Assembly (NCBI GenBank): GCA_001464765.1
Contig: LNDV01000019.1
Location: 1-64,000 of the forward strand
Source of the DNA: Betaproteobacteria bacterium Ga0077526
GTDB lineage: Bacteria > Pseudomonadota > Gammaproteobacteria > Burkholderiales > Ga0077523
DNA length: 64,000 bases
Reading direction: 5' to 3'
Positions 45,946-55,193 of the stretch are shown piece by piece (positions within the stretch are counted from its first letter, which is position 1; the number at the start of each line of letters is the position of its first letter). Made by a program: the position numbers and the translations under genes. The notes under the pieces were generated by a model, which saw only the letters and a program-made list of their open reading frames with translations, was not told where the DNA came from and searched no databases.

Positions 45946-47046
45946 TCAACCCCGTGATAGGTACTGACTCAGAATCTCGACGATGCGCTCGGCCGCCTTG
46001 CCGTCCCACAGATTCGGCACCCTGCCCTGACGCCCGCCGCCCGAAAGCACCTTGCGGGCTTCGCGCAGGATGACATCCGGGTTGGTACCGGCGAGCACGT
46101 TGGTGCCTTCGTCCACGGTGACCGGGCGCTCGGTGTTTTCGCGCATGGTGATGCACGGCACGCCGAGGGCGGTGGTCTCCTCCTGCAGGCCGCCGCTGTC
46201 CGTGAGGACCAGCGCGGCATCGCGCCACAGGTTGAGGAAGGCCATGTACGACAGCGGCTTGGTGAGGGTGACATTGGGACCGAGGTCCAGCCCGAATTTC
46301 TCCAGATTGCCTCGGGTGCGCGGATGCACGGGGAAGATAAGCGGCAACTGTTGCGAGATTTCGCGCAGCGCGCCGACGATGCCGCCGAACACCGCGGGGT
46401 CGTCCACGTTGGACGGGCGATGCATGGTCACGGCGCCGAAGCGGGGATGGAGGGTCTTCAACTCGGCGCCTTCCAGTTTGCCGGCGTCGGCGGTCTTCAG
46501 CTGCTCCACCTGGTAGAGCAGGTTATCCACCATCACGTGGCCCACGTAATGGACTGCGCCCTTCGCCTTGCCTTCCCGTAAGAGGTGCTCGACCCCGCTG
46601 GGCTCGGTGGCGAAATACAGATCGGAAATGGAGTCCGTGACCAGCCGGTTGATCTCCTCCGGCATGGCGAGATCCCCGCTGCGCAGCCCGGCTTCCACAT
46701 GGGCCACCGGCAGGTGTGCCTTCTTGGCGACAATGGCGCAGGCCAGGGTGGAGTTCACGTCACCCACGACCAGGGTCATGGACGGACGATCTTCGGCAAC
46801 GCACTTTTCGTAGGCCACCATGATCCGGGCGGTCTGCTCGGCGTGGGAGCCGCCGCCTGCGCCCATGAAGAGGTCGGGCTGGGGGATGCCCAGCTCTTCG
46901 AAGAAGACCTCGTTCATGTCCCGGTCGTAGTGCTGCCCGGTATGGATAATCTTGAAGGGCATCCCCCGCTTCTGCATCGCCCGCACGATGGGGGCGATCT
47001 TCATGAAGTTGGGGCGAGCGCCGGCAATCAGGTGTACAGGGGCCAT
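45946..47046 (-). CDS. wecB: UDP-N-acetylglucosamine 2-epimerase
   Basis: 366 residues. It opens with LIAGARPNFMKIAPIVRAM and has HTGQHYD, HVEAGLRSGD and TDSGGLQEE, the hallmarks of the non-hydrolysing WecB/MnaA type. It makes UDP-ManNAc for a polysaccharide repeat or linkage unit. It heads the minus-strand run of sugar-nucleotide genes down to rmlD. Confidence 0.97.
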   Translation of the reverse strand: MAPVHLIAGARPNFMKIAPIVRAMQKRGMPFKIIHTGQHYDRDMNEVFFEELGIPQPDLFMGAGGGSHAEQTARIMVAYEKCVAEDRPSMTLVVGDVNSTLACAIVAKKAHLPVAHVEAGLRSGDLAMPEEINRLVTDSISDLYFATEPSGVEHLLREGKAKGAVHYVGHVMVDNLLYQVEQLKTADAGKLEGAELKTLHPRFGAVTMHRPSNVDDPAVFGGIVGALREISQQLPLIFPVHPRTRGNLEKFGLDLGPNVTLTKPLSYMAFLNLWRDAALVLTDSGGLQEETTALGVPCITMRENTERPVTVDEGTNVLAGTNPDVILREARKVLSGGGRQGRVPNLWDGKAAERIVEILSQYLSRG

Positions 47047-47111
47047 GAATTCACTGGTAAAGGGGTTAACCCCACAGACGGAAGCAAGAGGTTGGCCCGA
47101 CCGATTGTCGG

Positions 47112-47192
47112 ACCCCGGACGGAGTCCGGGCTACGGTGTGGTGCTTTGCGCGGCGATCCCCGGAGTCGGCCGTTCGGCCTCGTCCGGGCTAC
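47112..47192. repeat. Mini and full REP after the Uma2 gene
   Basis: A mini form lies at 47112-47134 (inverted) and a full form at 47158-47192 (inverted). The GTAG of the second supplies the TAG stop codon of the Uma2 gene at 47189-47191. Confidence 0.9.
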
Positions 47193-47782
47193 GAAACCAG
47201 GCGGGACCACTCCACGGAAACCGCCGGCACCGCTTGCGAAGCAAGCGTGCCCTCCAACCCAAAGATTCCTGGACGACCGAACGCGGTGCCGTCGTGCCGA
47301 AAGACCGCGACCGTGCAATCGGTGGGGTGCACGAACCACACTTCCTTCACCCCGGCACGCTCATAGGCGGCAAGCTTCGTCGACTGATCGTGCGCGGCTG
47401 TCCCCGGCGACAAGACCTCGACCACCCAATCGGGCGCTCCCCGGCACCCGCGCTCGTCGATGAGGTCCGGATTGCACACCACGGTGATGTCCGGATGCAC
47501 GACGGTGTCCACATCTTCGTCGGCCTCATCCCCACGGGGTAAGCGAACGTCGAACGGAGCAATGAAAGCCTCGCAGGGGCGACCCTCGAGGGCATCCGCA
47601 ATCTGTCGGAACAGGCCGCCCGCCATGCGCTGATGCGCCACCGACGGAGCGGGCGCCATCAGGTACGCGAGCCCGTCGATCAGTTCGTACCGCACATCGC
47701 CCGGCCACTGGAGGTACTCTCCGAAAGTGTGTCGCGATCGATCCCTCAGTGGTGGACCCATGGCGGCCCCCATCATTGCCAA
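47189..47782 (-). CDS. Uma2-family PD-(D/E)xK endonuclease-like protein
   Basis: 197 residues. It has the Uma2/DUF820 pattern: TFGEYLQWPGDVRYELIDG near the N-terminus, then HPDITVVCNP, WVVEVLSPGTAAHD and KLAAYERAGVKEVWFV, which give the PD...E.K metal site. The role of this common family is unclear; links to mobile DNA or defence have been suggested. It interrupts the polysaccharide genes and is framed by REPs. The last codons VS-TAG read into a REP, so its 3' end may have been reshaped by the element. Confidence 0.9.
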   Translation of the reverse strand: MAMMGAAMGPPLRDRSRHTFGEYLQWPGDVRYELIDGLAYLMAPAPSVAHQRMAGGLFRQIADALEGRPCEAFIAPFDVRLPRGDEADEDVDTVVHPDITVVCNPDLIDERGCRGAPDWVVEVLSPGTAAHDQSTKLAAYERAGVKEVWFVHPTDCTVAVFRHDGTAFGRPGIFGLEGTLASQAVPAVSVEWSRLVS

Positions 47783-47925
47783 CTCCGGAAAAGGTTAACA
47801 CGCACCTTCGATGCCGCGACCACCGGATCTCCGGCAGCGGATCAGGCGCGGGAAGGCCGCCTGGCGGACGTGCGGCGAACGCTTCCACGTCGGGACGACC
47901 TTGCACAATTCCGCGCTCGGGCCGC

Positions 47926-48096
47926 GTAGCCCGGACGAGCGGCGAATGCCGCGACTCCGGGGCAACACCGCACGTTGGAACCCAACACCCCGACAGGGAC
48001 CACGCCGGTCGTCGGCCCCCGGACGGAATTCGGGCTGCGGCGTTGGGCTTCTCGTCGCGATCCCCGGAGTCGGCCATCCGGCCTCGTCCGGGCTAC
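47926..48096. repeat. REP cluster between the Uma2 and PEP-CTERM genes
   Basis: A full direct element lies at 47926-47962, a degenerate mini form at 48017-48038 and a full inverted element at 48062-48096. The last ends 17 nt from the 3' end of the minus-strand PEP-CTERM gene. The rest of 47783-48112 shows no gene. Confidence 0.88.
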
Positions 48097-48112
48097 GCAT
48101 CTCCAACGGCGG

Positions 48113-48613
48113 TCACCCGATTCGGACCTGCGAGAACACCGACGCCGGGCGTCGCCGCGACCGCAAGGCCAGGACAACAAGCCCGAGGATCACCAGCCAC
48201 GGCGATGGGGGTTCCGGAACCCGGAGAAACGACGGCGCGTCCAGAATGACCTCGAGGCTCTGACCGTCCGGCACGAGCGGCAATCGATCCTCCAACTCCG
48301 CGAACGATGCCTCGCCGGTGGCCCGCCCCTGCCACCATTCACCGACGTCGATGCGCCGCTCCGGACGGGTCACGCCGAGATGGACCATGAACCCAACGGA
48401 TGGCAGGACCTCCATAGCGTTCTCCCGTTCCACCGCCAGGGCTCGCATCGCGGAATCCGTACTACTCGTCGCCGCGGTGTTCCCGCAAGGCAGCGATGCG
48501 CAGAACCGCTGCCCGGACGCGTCCACACCGCTCCCTATCCACTGCACGGCACCGAGGCACGCACTCCAGGTCATGGTCCAGGCGAACAAGACCGCGATCC
48601 GCACAATCTTCAT
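48113..48613 (-). CDS. Small PEP-CTERM sorted protein
   Basis: 166 residues from ATG 48613, which starts a signal peptide (MKIVRIAVLFAWTMTW). The C-terminus has the PEP-CTERM tripartite signal: VPEPPSPW, a hydrophobic stretch LVILGLVVLAL and a basic tail RSRRRP. Such proteins are handled by exosortase EpsH/XrtA and usually exported with exopolysaccharide. The middle part is unknown. It is divergent from a second PEP-CTERM gene. Confidence 0.75.
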   Translation of the reverse strand: MKIVRIAVLFAWTMTWSACLGAVQWIGSGVDASGQRFCASLPCGNTAATSSTDSAMRALAVERENAMEVLPSVGFMVHLGVTRPERRIDVGEWWQGRATGEASFAELEDRLPLVPDGQSLEVILDAPSFLRVPEPPSPWLVILGLVVLALRSRRRPASVFSQVRIG

Positions 48614-49020
48614 TCGATTCCCACACATGGAAGTCCCGCAGAGTGGTCTGCACCGGACGCGAAGACCGTCTGCGTCGCGCCCCACCTACGGAGAACGGGA
48701 GGGATCACGGGTTATTCCCGTCGCGGTCCACTTCGACCCTGGAGAGCCGATCAGGACGGGCGAGAAGGAGGCGCTGGAGGAACGGAACGCTGACTGGGAG
48801 GCAAGCGCGAGGACGCGTGACCGAGGGCGCGGGCGGGTTGAAGGAGGAGTCTCGGCTCGGCGGTGCCAATGCCCTGCGAAATCTCGCGGCACCGTGATCT
48901 GGCGCATACCCCGCGCTGTTCGATGCGCATACTCTCTGACAATGCCCCTGCTCGACCGCGTCGAGTGTCGGGATGGGGAGACGACATCAACCCCCTGTTC
49001 GAAATCCAGGAGAAGCCGAC
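48614..49020. other. Divergent promoter region of two PEP-CTERM genes
   Basis: About 400 bp with no gene of its own. The ribosome site CAGGAG for the rightward gene is at 49007-49012. Sigma-54 promoters are common for PEP-CTERM genes, but I find no clear -24/-12 match. Confidence 0.45.
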
Positions 49021-49917
49021 ATGAAGCGTATTGCCGTGGGATTACTGGTGTGTCTTGCGACAAGCAGCGCCTGGGCGGACAGCCTCTCGACGGCAAGGTT
49101 GTGGAACTTCACCGCGACGCTGACTGACCTCGACCCATTCGATGGCATCGACCCCGCCATCGTGTTCGACCCGACCGACGATCGGGTGTCTACCGCGGCC
49201 GCCACGCTTTTCGAGCACTACGCGATCGGCGCCCCGTTTGCTGACGAACAGATCGTCGCGGGCAACGGCCCGTTCAGTCCTGTGACCGCAACCGCGACCA
49301 GCCCTTCCGGACATGGCTCTGCCACGGTTTCCGGGAGCGGGACTTCCAGCTCGACAGTCCTGGATGCAGCGGGCCTACTCACCACGACACCGGGTACATC
49401 GAGCGCCTACTTCGTGGGTGCCTCGATGCTCCTCAGTCCGACGAACACGTACCTTGCGGAAGCCTTCTCCATCACGCCCCGCACGCGCGTCGTCTTTGCA
49501 GCGGATGTCGACCTGTTTGCAGACCTCGTCTACCCTGAGTTTCCCGTCTCAGTTGCAGGCTACGACGTCGCCTCGGCATCTGCCCGCATCTACGTATTCG
49601 AGCAAGGAGAAGGGCCGAACCCGGGCGCCCAGTCCACCATTGACGAGGCAGCCGTCTCGCAGAACACCGACTCGTATCTCGAGGGCCCGGGATCGAGTCT
49701 CCAGACCCGGATATCCGTTCAGTTCGAGAACACGACGTCTCAATCCCTGAGCGGCGCAATCGGCGTCAGCGCGGATGTCAGCGGCCAATCCCGCTTTCCG
49801 CCGGCCATCCCGGAACCAGAATCGTGGGCGCTCTTCGCCGCGGGCGGAGCCGTGATCGCATGGAGACTGTCGGGTCGACGCTCATCACGGTCACAACGTG
49901 GCGCGATGCAACGGTAG
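49021..49917 (+). CDS. PEP-CTERM sorted secreted protein
   Basis: 298 residues with a signal peptide (GLLVCLATSSAWA). The mature part is Ser/Thr/Ala-rich and beta-like (TATATSPSGHGSATVSGSGT) and has no recognised domain. The C-terminal signal is IPEPESWALFAAGG, a hydrophobic helix to about IAW, then RLSGRRSSR, the PEP-CTERM pattern. It is probably anchored or released at the outer surface by an exosortase not encoded in this window. Confidence 0.85.
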   Translation: MKRIAVGLLVCLATSSAWADSLSTARLWNFTATLTDLDPFDGIDPAIVFDPTDDRVSTAAATLFEHYAIGAPFADEQIVAGNGPFSPVTATATSPSGHGSATVSGSGTSSSTVLDAAGLLTTTPGTSSAYFVGASMLLSPTNTYLAEAFSITPRTRVVFAADVDLFADLVYPEFPVSVAGYDVASASARIYVFEQGEGPNPGAQSTIDEAAVSQNTDSYLEGPGSSLQTRISVQFENTTSQSLSGAIGVSADVSGQSRFPPAIPEPESWALFAAGGAVIAWRLSGRRSSRSQRGAMQR

Positions 49918-50002
49918 TTCCGCAAGATAAGCACCGTATTCGAAGCTGCGACGGAGCGCGCGATCCGCTACTCGCTTACAGAGATTACTTCGGCTTCTCG
50001 AC

Positions 50003-50740
50003 TCAGCGCTTTCCGCGTCCGTCCGGGTTGCGGACGACTTGGCTCCTCGCCCATGACCAGATCAGACCGGCATTCTGCCCGGCGTCCTCTACCAGACGCA
50101 CCGTGTAAGCGGTGATTAGGCTCATCGCAAGCATCTCTCCGCCGTCCTCGACAATGGTGAGGCCTGCGATCGGAAACCCCTCGACTACGATGTGCAGCAT
50201 GTCGATGCCGACTCCGAAGAAGACTAGCGACGCAAGCAACACGGTCAAGTCTCTCGATGCGCCGCGCCCGCGCAGACTCGCGCCACGGTAGAGAGACCCG
50301 ATCAGCAGGACAAACGCCGTACCTACGATGGCGGACACGATCAGTCCGCCGAAATAGTTGGGGCTCAGCCCCACTGCCGCAGAATCCGCCCATTGACCGG
50401 ACAGCGCGCTTCCGGCGACTTCGTGGATGGACAGCGCGTCATCGCAGAGCAGGTAGGCGAACAGCAGCCCCCAAGCCAGGAAGATCCACTCGCGCGAACG
50501 AAACGCAAACACGGCGAGCATGACCGCTACGCTGTACTCCTTGATGTACTGGAACGCTTCGGCGAATCCTCCTTCTGTCTGCAGATAGAGGAACTCGTAG
50601 GGCACCCCCAACAGCTTGCCGACCACGTGAAGCAGGATGAACACGGCGTCCCCGCAGAACAGCGATACGAGCAGCCGCTCCTGCACGGCTCGGCGCCAGA
50701 CCTCATGACCAGAATTTCTCAGCGGCCTATTCTCCGACAC
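50003..50740 (-). CDS. Multi-pass membrane protein with DDxLSIHE motif
   Basis: 245 residues from a GTG at 50740, chosen because GGAGG lies 8 nt upstream; the ORF extending to 50818 has no ribosome site. About six TM helices. Two acidic/His motifs lie in or beside helices: CDDALSIHEVAG and TIVEDGGEMLAMS. The protein at 52641 has the same two motifs and similar length, so both belong to one uncharacterised family. Buried Asp/His/Glu residues hint at metal binding or enzymatic work on a lipid-linked substrate; this is speculative. Confidence 0.7.
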   Translation of the reverse strand: MSENRPLRNSGHEVWRRAVQERLLVSLFCGDAVFILLHVVGKLLGVPYEFLYLQTEGGFAEAFQYIKEYSVAVMLAVFAFRSREWIFLAWGLLFAYLLCDDALSIHEVAGSALSGQWADSAAVGLSPNYFGGLIVSAIVGTAFVLLIGSLYRGASLRGRGASRDLTVLLASLVFFGVGIDMLHIVVEGFPIAGLTIVEDGGEMLAMSLITAYTVRLVEDAGQNAGLIWSWARSQVVRNPDGRGKR

Positions 50741-51000
50741 TCTCGAAGCCTCCAGTTGGTGGCATCCACCGCCGCCACAGTGAGTTCGACTCAGCTCGGC
50801 GAAACAGCGGGAATCCACGCGTAAGCGCGATTGCAGGAGAAGCTTCGTTGGTGCGCGGCGATTGGCCTAAAGCATCGCAACTGCGCAGCGGCATCGTTTC
50901 CCCCCGGCGACCAAGCCGATGAACTCGACGTGGCCATGCCGGGGAGAACGAGGCGGCAGAGAACTTATTCCGGGAGGGCTCAAGAAAAGCTTGCCGAATA

Positions 51001-51024
51001 GGAAAAAGGCCGCACCGTTGCGGC
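51001..51024 (-). terminator. Rho-independent terminator
   Basis: Read on the minus strand, a perfect 6-bp stem GCCGCA/TGCGGC with a 4-nt loop is followed by CTTTTTCC. It lies about 240 nt beyond the truncated ugd and would end leftward transcription of the polysaccharide block. Confidence 0.75.
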
Positions 51025-51220
51025 GCGGCGCCCCCCCCTGAACAGGAGGCTGCCAATCCGTCTTTCAGGACTGGCTATTCCGCGGTCGACAGGTTGGTTT
51101 GGTGCAGGGTTGCCGCGGCGGGAACCCGCTCAGCAGCGCACAGGTGCAGGCGCGTCATGGTTCCTGCCTGGCGCCGAACAGTCGAGGCCCCGGGGTAAAC
51201 GGGCTCGGGTGTGCGGGGGG

Positions 51221-51247
51221 TGCCCCGATCAGCAGGAGATCGGGGCA
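51221..51247 (-). terminator. Stem-loop after the truncated ugd
   Basis: A perfect 10-bp inverted repeat TGCCCCGATC/GATCGGGGCA with a 7-nt loop, 19 nt beyond the stop of the ugd copy. No T-tract follows, so it may be a processing or stabilising stem and not a full terminator. Confidence 0.45.
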
Positions 51248-51265
51248 CAGAGGTAGACGATGTCG

Positions 51266-52345
51266 TCAGCTCGATTTTGCGACTTTCGCGCGGCCGATAC
51301 AGTCGTACTCCAGACCATACCCGGCAACGATCTCCGGCTCGTACATATTGCGACCATCGAGGATGACCGGGTGCCGCAGCTTGGCCTTGATGACCTCGAA
51401 GTCGGGGCTCCGGAACTCCTTCCATTCGGTGATGATCATCAGGAGGTCCGCGCCCTCGAGCGCGTCCATCGGGTTGGTGGCGTATCGAAGGCCTGCACGT
51501 TCGCCAAACACGTGCTTTGCTTCCTCGACGGCCACCGGGTCGTAGGCAACGACCTCTACCCCGCGAGCCAGCAGCCCGTCCACGACCACGGTGCTGGGCG
51601 CTTCCCGCATGTCGTCCATGTTCGGCTTGAACGCGAGCCCCCATAGCGCCACGCGCATACCCTTGACCGCCGTACCGAAACGAGCATTCAGCTTCTCGAG
51701 CAATCGGGACTTCTGCGCCTCGTTCACGTCTTCGACCGACTGGAGAATCTTGAGGTCGATGCCGTACTCGCGACCAGTGCGCTGAAGCTCCTTCACGTCC
51801 TTGGGGACGCACGACCCGCCGTACCCGGTGCCGGAATACAGAAAGTGGAAGCCGATGCGCGGGTCCGAACCGATGCCCTTTCGCACCAACTCTATGTCCG
51901 CACCCAGCTTCTCTGCCAGATTGGCGAGTTCGTTCATGAACGAAATGCGCGTGGCGAGCATCGCATTGGCGGCGTACTTGGTGAGTTCGGCCGAGCGCAC
52001 ATCCATCACGATCATCCGTTCGTGATTGCGCTGGAAAGGCTGGTAGAGCTGGCGCATCAGCTTGGTGGCGCGCTCGTCGTCCGAGCCCACCACGATACGG
52101 TCGGGCTTGAGGAAGTCCTCGATCGCCGCGCCTTCCTTCAGGAACTCGGGGTTTGAGACGACGCTGAACTCCGTATTGGAGCCACGCTTGGCGAGTTCAT
52201 CGGCGATAGCCGCACGCACCTTGTCGGCGGTACCGACCGGCACCGTGGACTTGTCGACGATCACGGCGTACTTGTCCAGATGGCGACCGATGTTCCTGGC
52301 CGCAGCGGTGACGTACTGGAGGTCCGCCGAGCCGTCTTCGCCGGG
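51266..52345 (-). pseudogene. ugd: 5'-truncated UDP-glucose 6-dehydrogenase copy
   Basis: From about 52345 to 51266 the translation is closely similar to residues 88-447 of the intact Ugd at 55194, starting exactly at PGEDGSADL. It keeps the catalytic Cys (GGSCVPKD) and the UDP-binding part but lacks the first 87 residues, including the NAD motif GTGYVG. The open frame continues upstream to 52867 only with unrelated sequence antisense to the neighbouring membrane gene. Without the Rossmann N-terminus it should be inactive. Confidence 0.88.
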
Positions 52346-52640
52346 CTTCGTGCCGTTACGGCTGGAGTCTGACGTGGCAATGGTCAGTATCGAAGTGCGA
52401 CTCCGCGCAGGCACGCAGATCCGATTCGAGGGCAAAGCGGCGTTGCTGGCGGTCAAGCCACCGCCGCGCGGGCTCCGGTGATCATGTGGACCTCGCTGAT
52501 GGCGTAAAAGCGGCTCGAGCGCGGCCGTTTCCCGAAGCCCGAGACGCTGAGCGCCCGCGCACTGCGCGGGTGTTCCGCCCGAGATCAGTTGCGAGGTCAG
52601 GACTGGCGGTGAATCGGGGAATTCGCGATCGTGCCACCCA

Positions 52641-53387
52641 TCAACCTCGCACCTCCACGCACACGACAGGGAACCGTGCACGCAGGTACAGAAGCAGGGC
52701 GCGGACGAACCAAGCCACACCCGCCATTTCCAAGACTTCCTCGACAGTGGTGCACGCCACGTAAAGCGCGCCCCGAGCGCCATCGCCCTCTGCCAATGCG
52801 CCGCCGAGCGCTTCCATGCCCATCGCCCCCGCCAGATAGATTGCTGCGGACACCAAAAATCGTCCACGGTCCGCGGTGTGGAGCGCCCGCAGGAAGCTAA
52901 CGAAGTAAAGGGCGAGGGCGACGATCAACGCCAAGGCGGGCACTAGCCAAGTGAAGTAAAGGACCCCCAGGTGATCCGATCCCAGCACACCTCGCATGGG
53001 AAGAGTCAGCAACTCGTGCAGAGACAGGACCTCGTCCAACGCCATGACGAGGAAACCGGCCGAGAGCACAGCCCACCTCCGCACGTAGCGGCTGCCACGC
53101 TGACATTCCAACAGGGAGATCAGACTGAGCAACGCACTGGCACCGCAGAGCAGCATCATGGTGAACACGGTCGGAAGGTTTCGCTCAGCATCGAGGTCGA
53201 ACATGCGAACAAGGAGCCGTGTCCTGTCGTAACCGGAGAGTTCCGCCAGCCCATGCGAGACCACGCTGGCGATGGCAAGAGCCCCAATCGCGGTGAGCAC
53301 CGTCCGGGTCACAACATCTACTTTGATCAAGAATCGACTCCGGATCGCGCTGAGATTCTGTTCGTTCATGGTTGCCGGTGTGCTCAC
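52641..53387 (-). CDS. Multi-pass membrane protein with DExLSLHE motif
   Basis: 248 residues from a GTG at 53387 (an ATG at 53369 is possible). About six TM helices. The motifs [12 protein letters not shown] and [14 protein letters not shown] correspond to CDDALSIHE and IVEDGGEML in the protein at 50003. The two genes flank the truncated ugd. No family name is recognised; its place in the polysaccharide locus suggests a role in export or surface modification. Confidence 0.7.
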   Translation of the reverse strand: MSTPATMNEQNLSAIRSRFLIKVDVVTRTVLTAIGALAIASVVSHGLAELSGYDRTRLLVRMFDLDAERNLPTVFTMMLLCGASALLSLISLLECQRGSRYVRRWAVLSAGFLVMALDEVLSLHELLTLPMRGVLGSDHLGVLYFTWLVPALALIVALALYFVSFLRALHTADRGRFLVSAAIYLAGAMGMEALGGALAEGDGARGALYVACTTVEEVLEMAGVAWFVRALLLYLRARFPVVCVEVRG

Positions 53388-54303
53388 TTGCCCTCACGCG
53401 CGACTGAAGTGCACAGTCCCTCGATGACCCGGAACTACGCCGCAGGACGCTCGCGCACGGTTTCTATCGATGTCATGCACTGAAAACGATACTCGGAAGG
53501 ACTTATTCCCGATCCCGTGGATTCGCAGGGCCGGGGACGGAGCCATCAACATCCACGTGCCCGTTCACGCCAGGTTTAGTCGCGCCCGACTAGTACCTGC
53601 CAAGCGGACCGTGCCACCTCCGGGAGAGGCGCGGGTCGAATGGCGGCATTGAAGCGCGCCAGCGCGAGTCAGCATGGCTACCCGTCCGACGGCGCGCGCT
53701 CTCGAGCAGGACTCGCTTATGCGAGTGGCAGCCATCTTCAGGCGTGGTTCAGAAAACGATGCGATCGAGGTCGGAGAGCGAGCAGGAAGCAGCAGAACGC
53801 CCGCCGGGCGCAGGCTCGGCGGACCGTCGGGTCGATTGTAGACACCGGCATTTCCACCCCAAGGGCCGAGTCAATGTGGACGACCTTGCTTTAGCTCGCA
53901 ACGCAAATGCAACCGCGCGGCGAGGACACTCACCCCGCAGGGGGGCATCTCTCGGCTACGGGCATCGTCACGCGGTAGCGCGCTTCAGAACGGTCATGTA
54001 TGAGTCAGACGAAATAGCTGAAGACTGCCATCGCGGCTGCGCTACGAATTTCCAAAAGCCCAGCTTCGGCGAGAGTTGTAACCGGCGCCCAAGGTAGACT
54101 CTCTGAGCCGCTGGGCCCATGTGAGTCGTACGGCCTGCGGACGGCTGCAAAAAACCGGGCGGTGGCTGGTATTTGCTAAGCTCCAACGGCCCTCAAGAAC
54201 GCACACGCCCGCCCCAGCCCCCGTAGAGAAAGCGCTCTTCCAGGCTGCGGGAACTATGGTCGCTCATTCGGAGGACAGCGGCACCCCCTGCGCGGCAGAC
54301 CCG
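53388..54303. other. Gene-poor stretch, nothing recognised
   Basis: About 915 bp. Short open frames occur on both strands, but none has a ribosome site plus a recognisable protein pattern, and no REP or IS end was seen. It may be a remnant of rearrangement, since it lies inside the segment bounded by the two ugd copies. Confidence 0.45.
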
Positions 54304-55104
54304 TCACTCCGTACTGCTCATCGCGAGGCCGATTCCAGCGCCTGGGTACCAGTGCTCATGAGGTTGCTCGCGAAAAAAGGCGAAGCGACGCTCAGTACGC
54401 TCGGCAAACTCCAGCAACTTGTCTGTCGCGTGGGCGTTGTCGCCCACGACTATGGCATGCGGACTGAGCTTCGCGGCGACCTCGGCGTACTCCCGCGCCT
54501 CGTAATCGGCTGAGTGATCGCTGTCATTGATGAACAGGTCGATTGGCTGCTGAATAGTTCGCAGCGAAGCGATCGAGTCACCATAAAGGATCTTTCCCAC
54601 ACTTCCGTACGGCCCCTGAAGAAGGTATCCGGCCGCAGGATTGATGTCAGTACCGAGGTACTCACCGGGGAACCCTTCTTCGGCATTGCGCAGAAGAGCG
54701 GCGGCAAGCACCACGGACCCCAGACCCTTGTCCACGCCAGTCTCCACCACAAGTCTGGGACGACGGATTCTTACGATCGCATACCACCCGAGGCGCTTCG
54801 CGTAGCTGGCCTCGCTGTCCGCCACGGCGCGATCGAGACTGGCACGCGTTGCCGATCGTATATGCTCCCGAAGCGATCTGTCTTCCTTCAATTCCCGCAC
54901 CAAGCTCTCAACGCGACGAACATCTACCGCCAATTCGTTCGCGATGAAGTGACAGAGATGCTTCTCGTTTCTGGCTTCGAGTGGATAGGTAAAGTTCGTT
55001 GTCTCACGGGAACGAATCCACCACTTCCCAACGATGCCGGCCGTGCGCGATCCAACGAAGACCGATAATGCCGCGATACGCCTGACTCGCGGCAAACCCA
55101 ACAA
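54304..55104 (-). CDS. Class I SAM-dependent methyltransferase
   Basis: 266 residues. The central part RPRLVVETGVDKGLGSVVLAAAL is the motif I region (E-T-G-x-x-x-G), with EYLGTDINP as motif II and IDLFINDSDHSADYEAREY as the acidic post-motif, as in Methyltransf_24 proteins of polysaccharide clusters. The substrate is unknown, possibly a sugar O-methylation. The start is uncertain within the first 40 residues. Confidence 0.8.
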   Translation of the reverse strand: MLGLPRVRRIAALSVFVGSRTAGIVGKWWIRSRETTNFTYPLEARNEKHLCHFIANELAVDVRRVESLVRELKEDRSLREHIRSATRASLDRAVADSEASYAKRLGWYAIVRIRRPRLVVETGVDKGLGSVVLAAALLRNAEEGFPGEYLGTDINPAAGYLLQGPYGSVGKILYGDSIASLRTIQQPIDLFINDSDHSADYEAREYAEVAAKLSPHAIVVGDNAHATDKLLEFAERTERRFAFFREQPHEHWYPGAGIGLAMSSTE

Positions 55105-55193
55105 CCGGCAGTCTCTTTAGCATGTGCTTTGCAGCCATCGCGCAACTTCTCCGCGTTAGGCAGGCGATACCGGCATCAGCCGTCCGTCCACCA

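Larger units (their letters stand above)
50741..51265. other. Intergenic region between polysaccharide blocks
   Basis: About 525 bp without a gene. It contains an intrinsic terminator on the minus strand at 51001-51024 and a strong stem-loop at 51221-51247 (TGCCCCGATC paired with GATCGGGGCA) directly after the truncated ugd. Confidence 0.55.

Noticed and set aside
52346..52867. Extra 174-codon N-terminus of the truncated ugd
   Set aside because: It is unrelated to any dehydrogenase, partly antisense to the membrane protein gene, and has no start context. It is read-through of a gene broken at residue 88.
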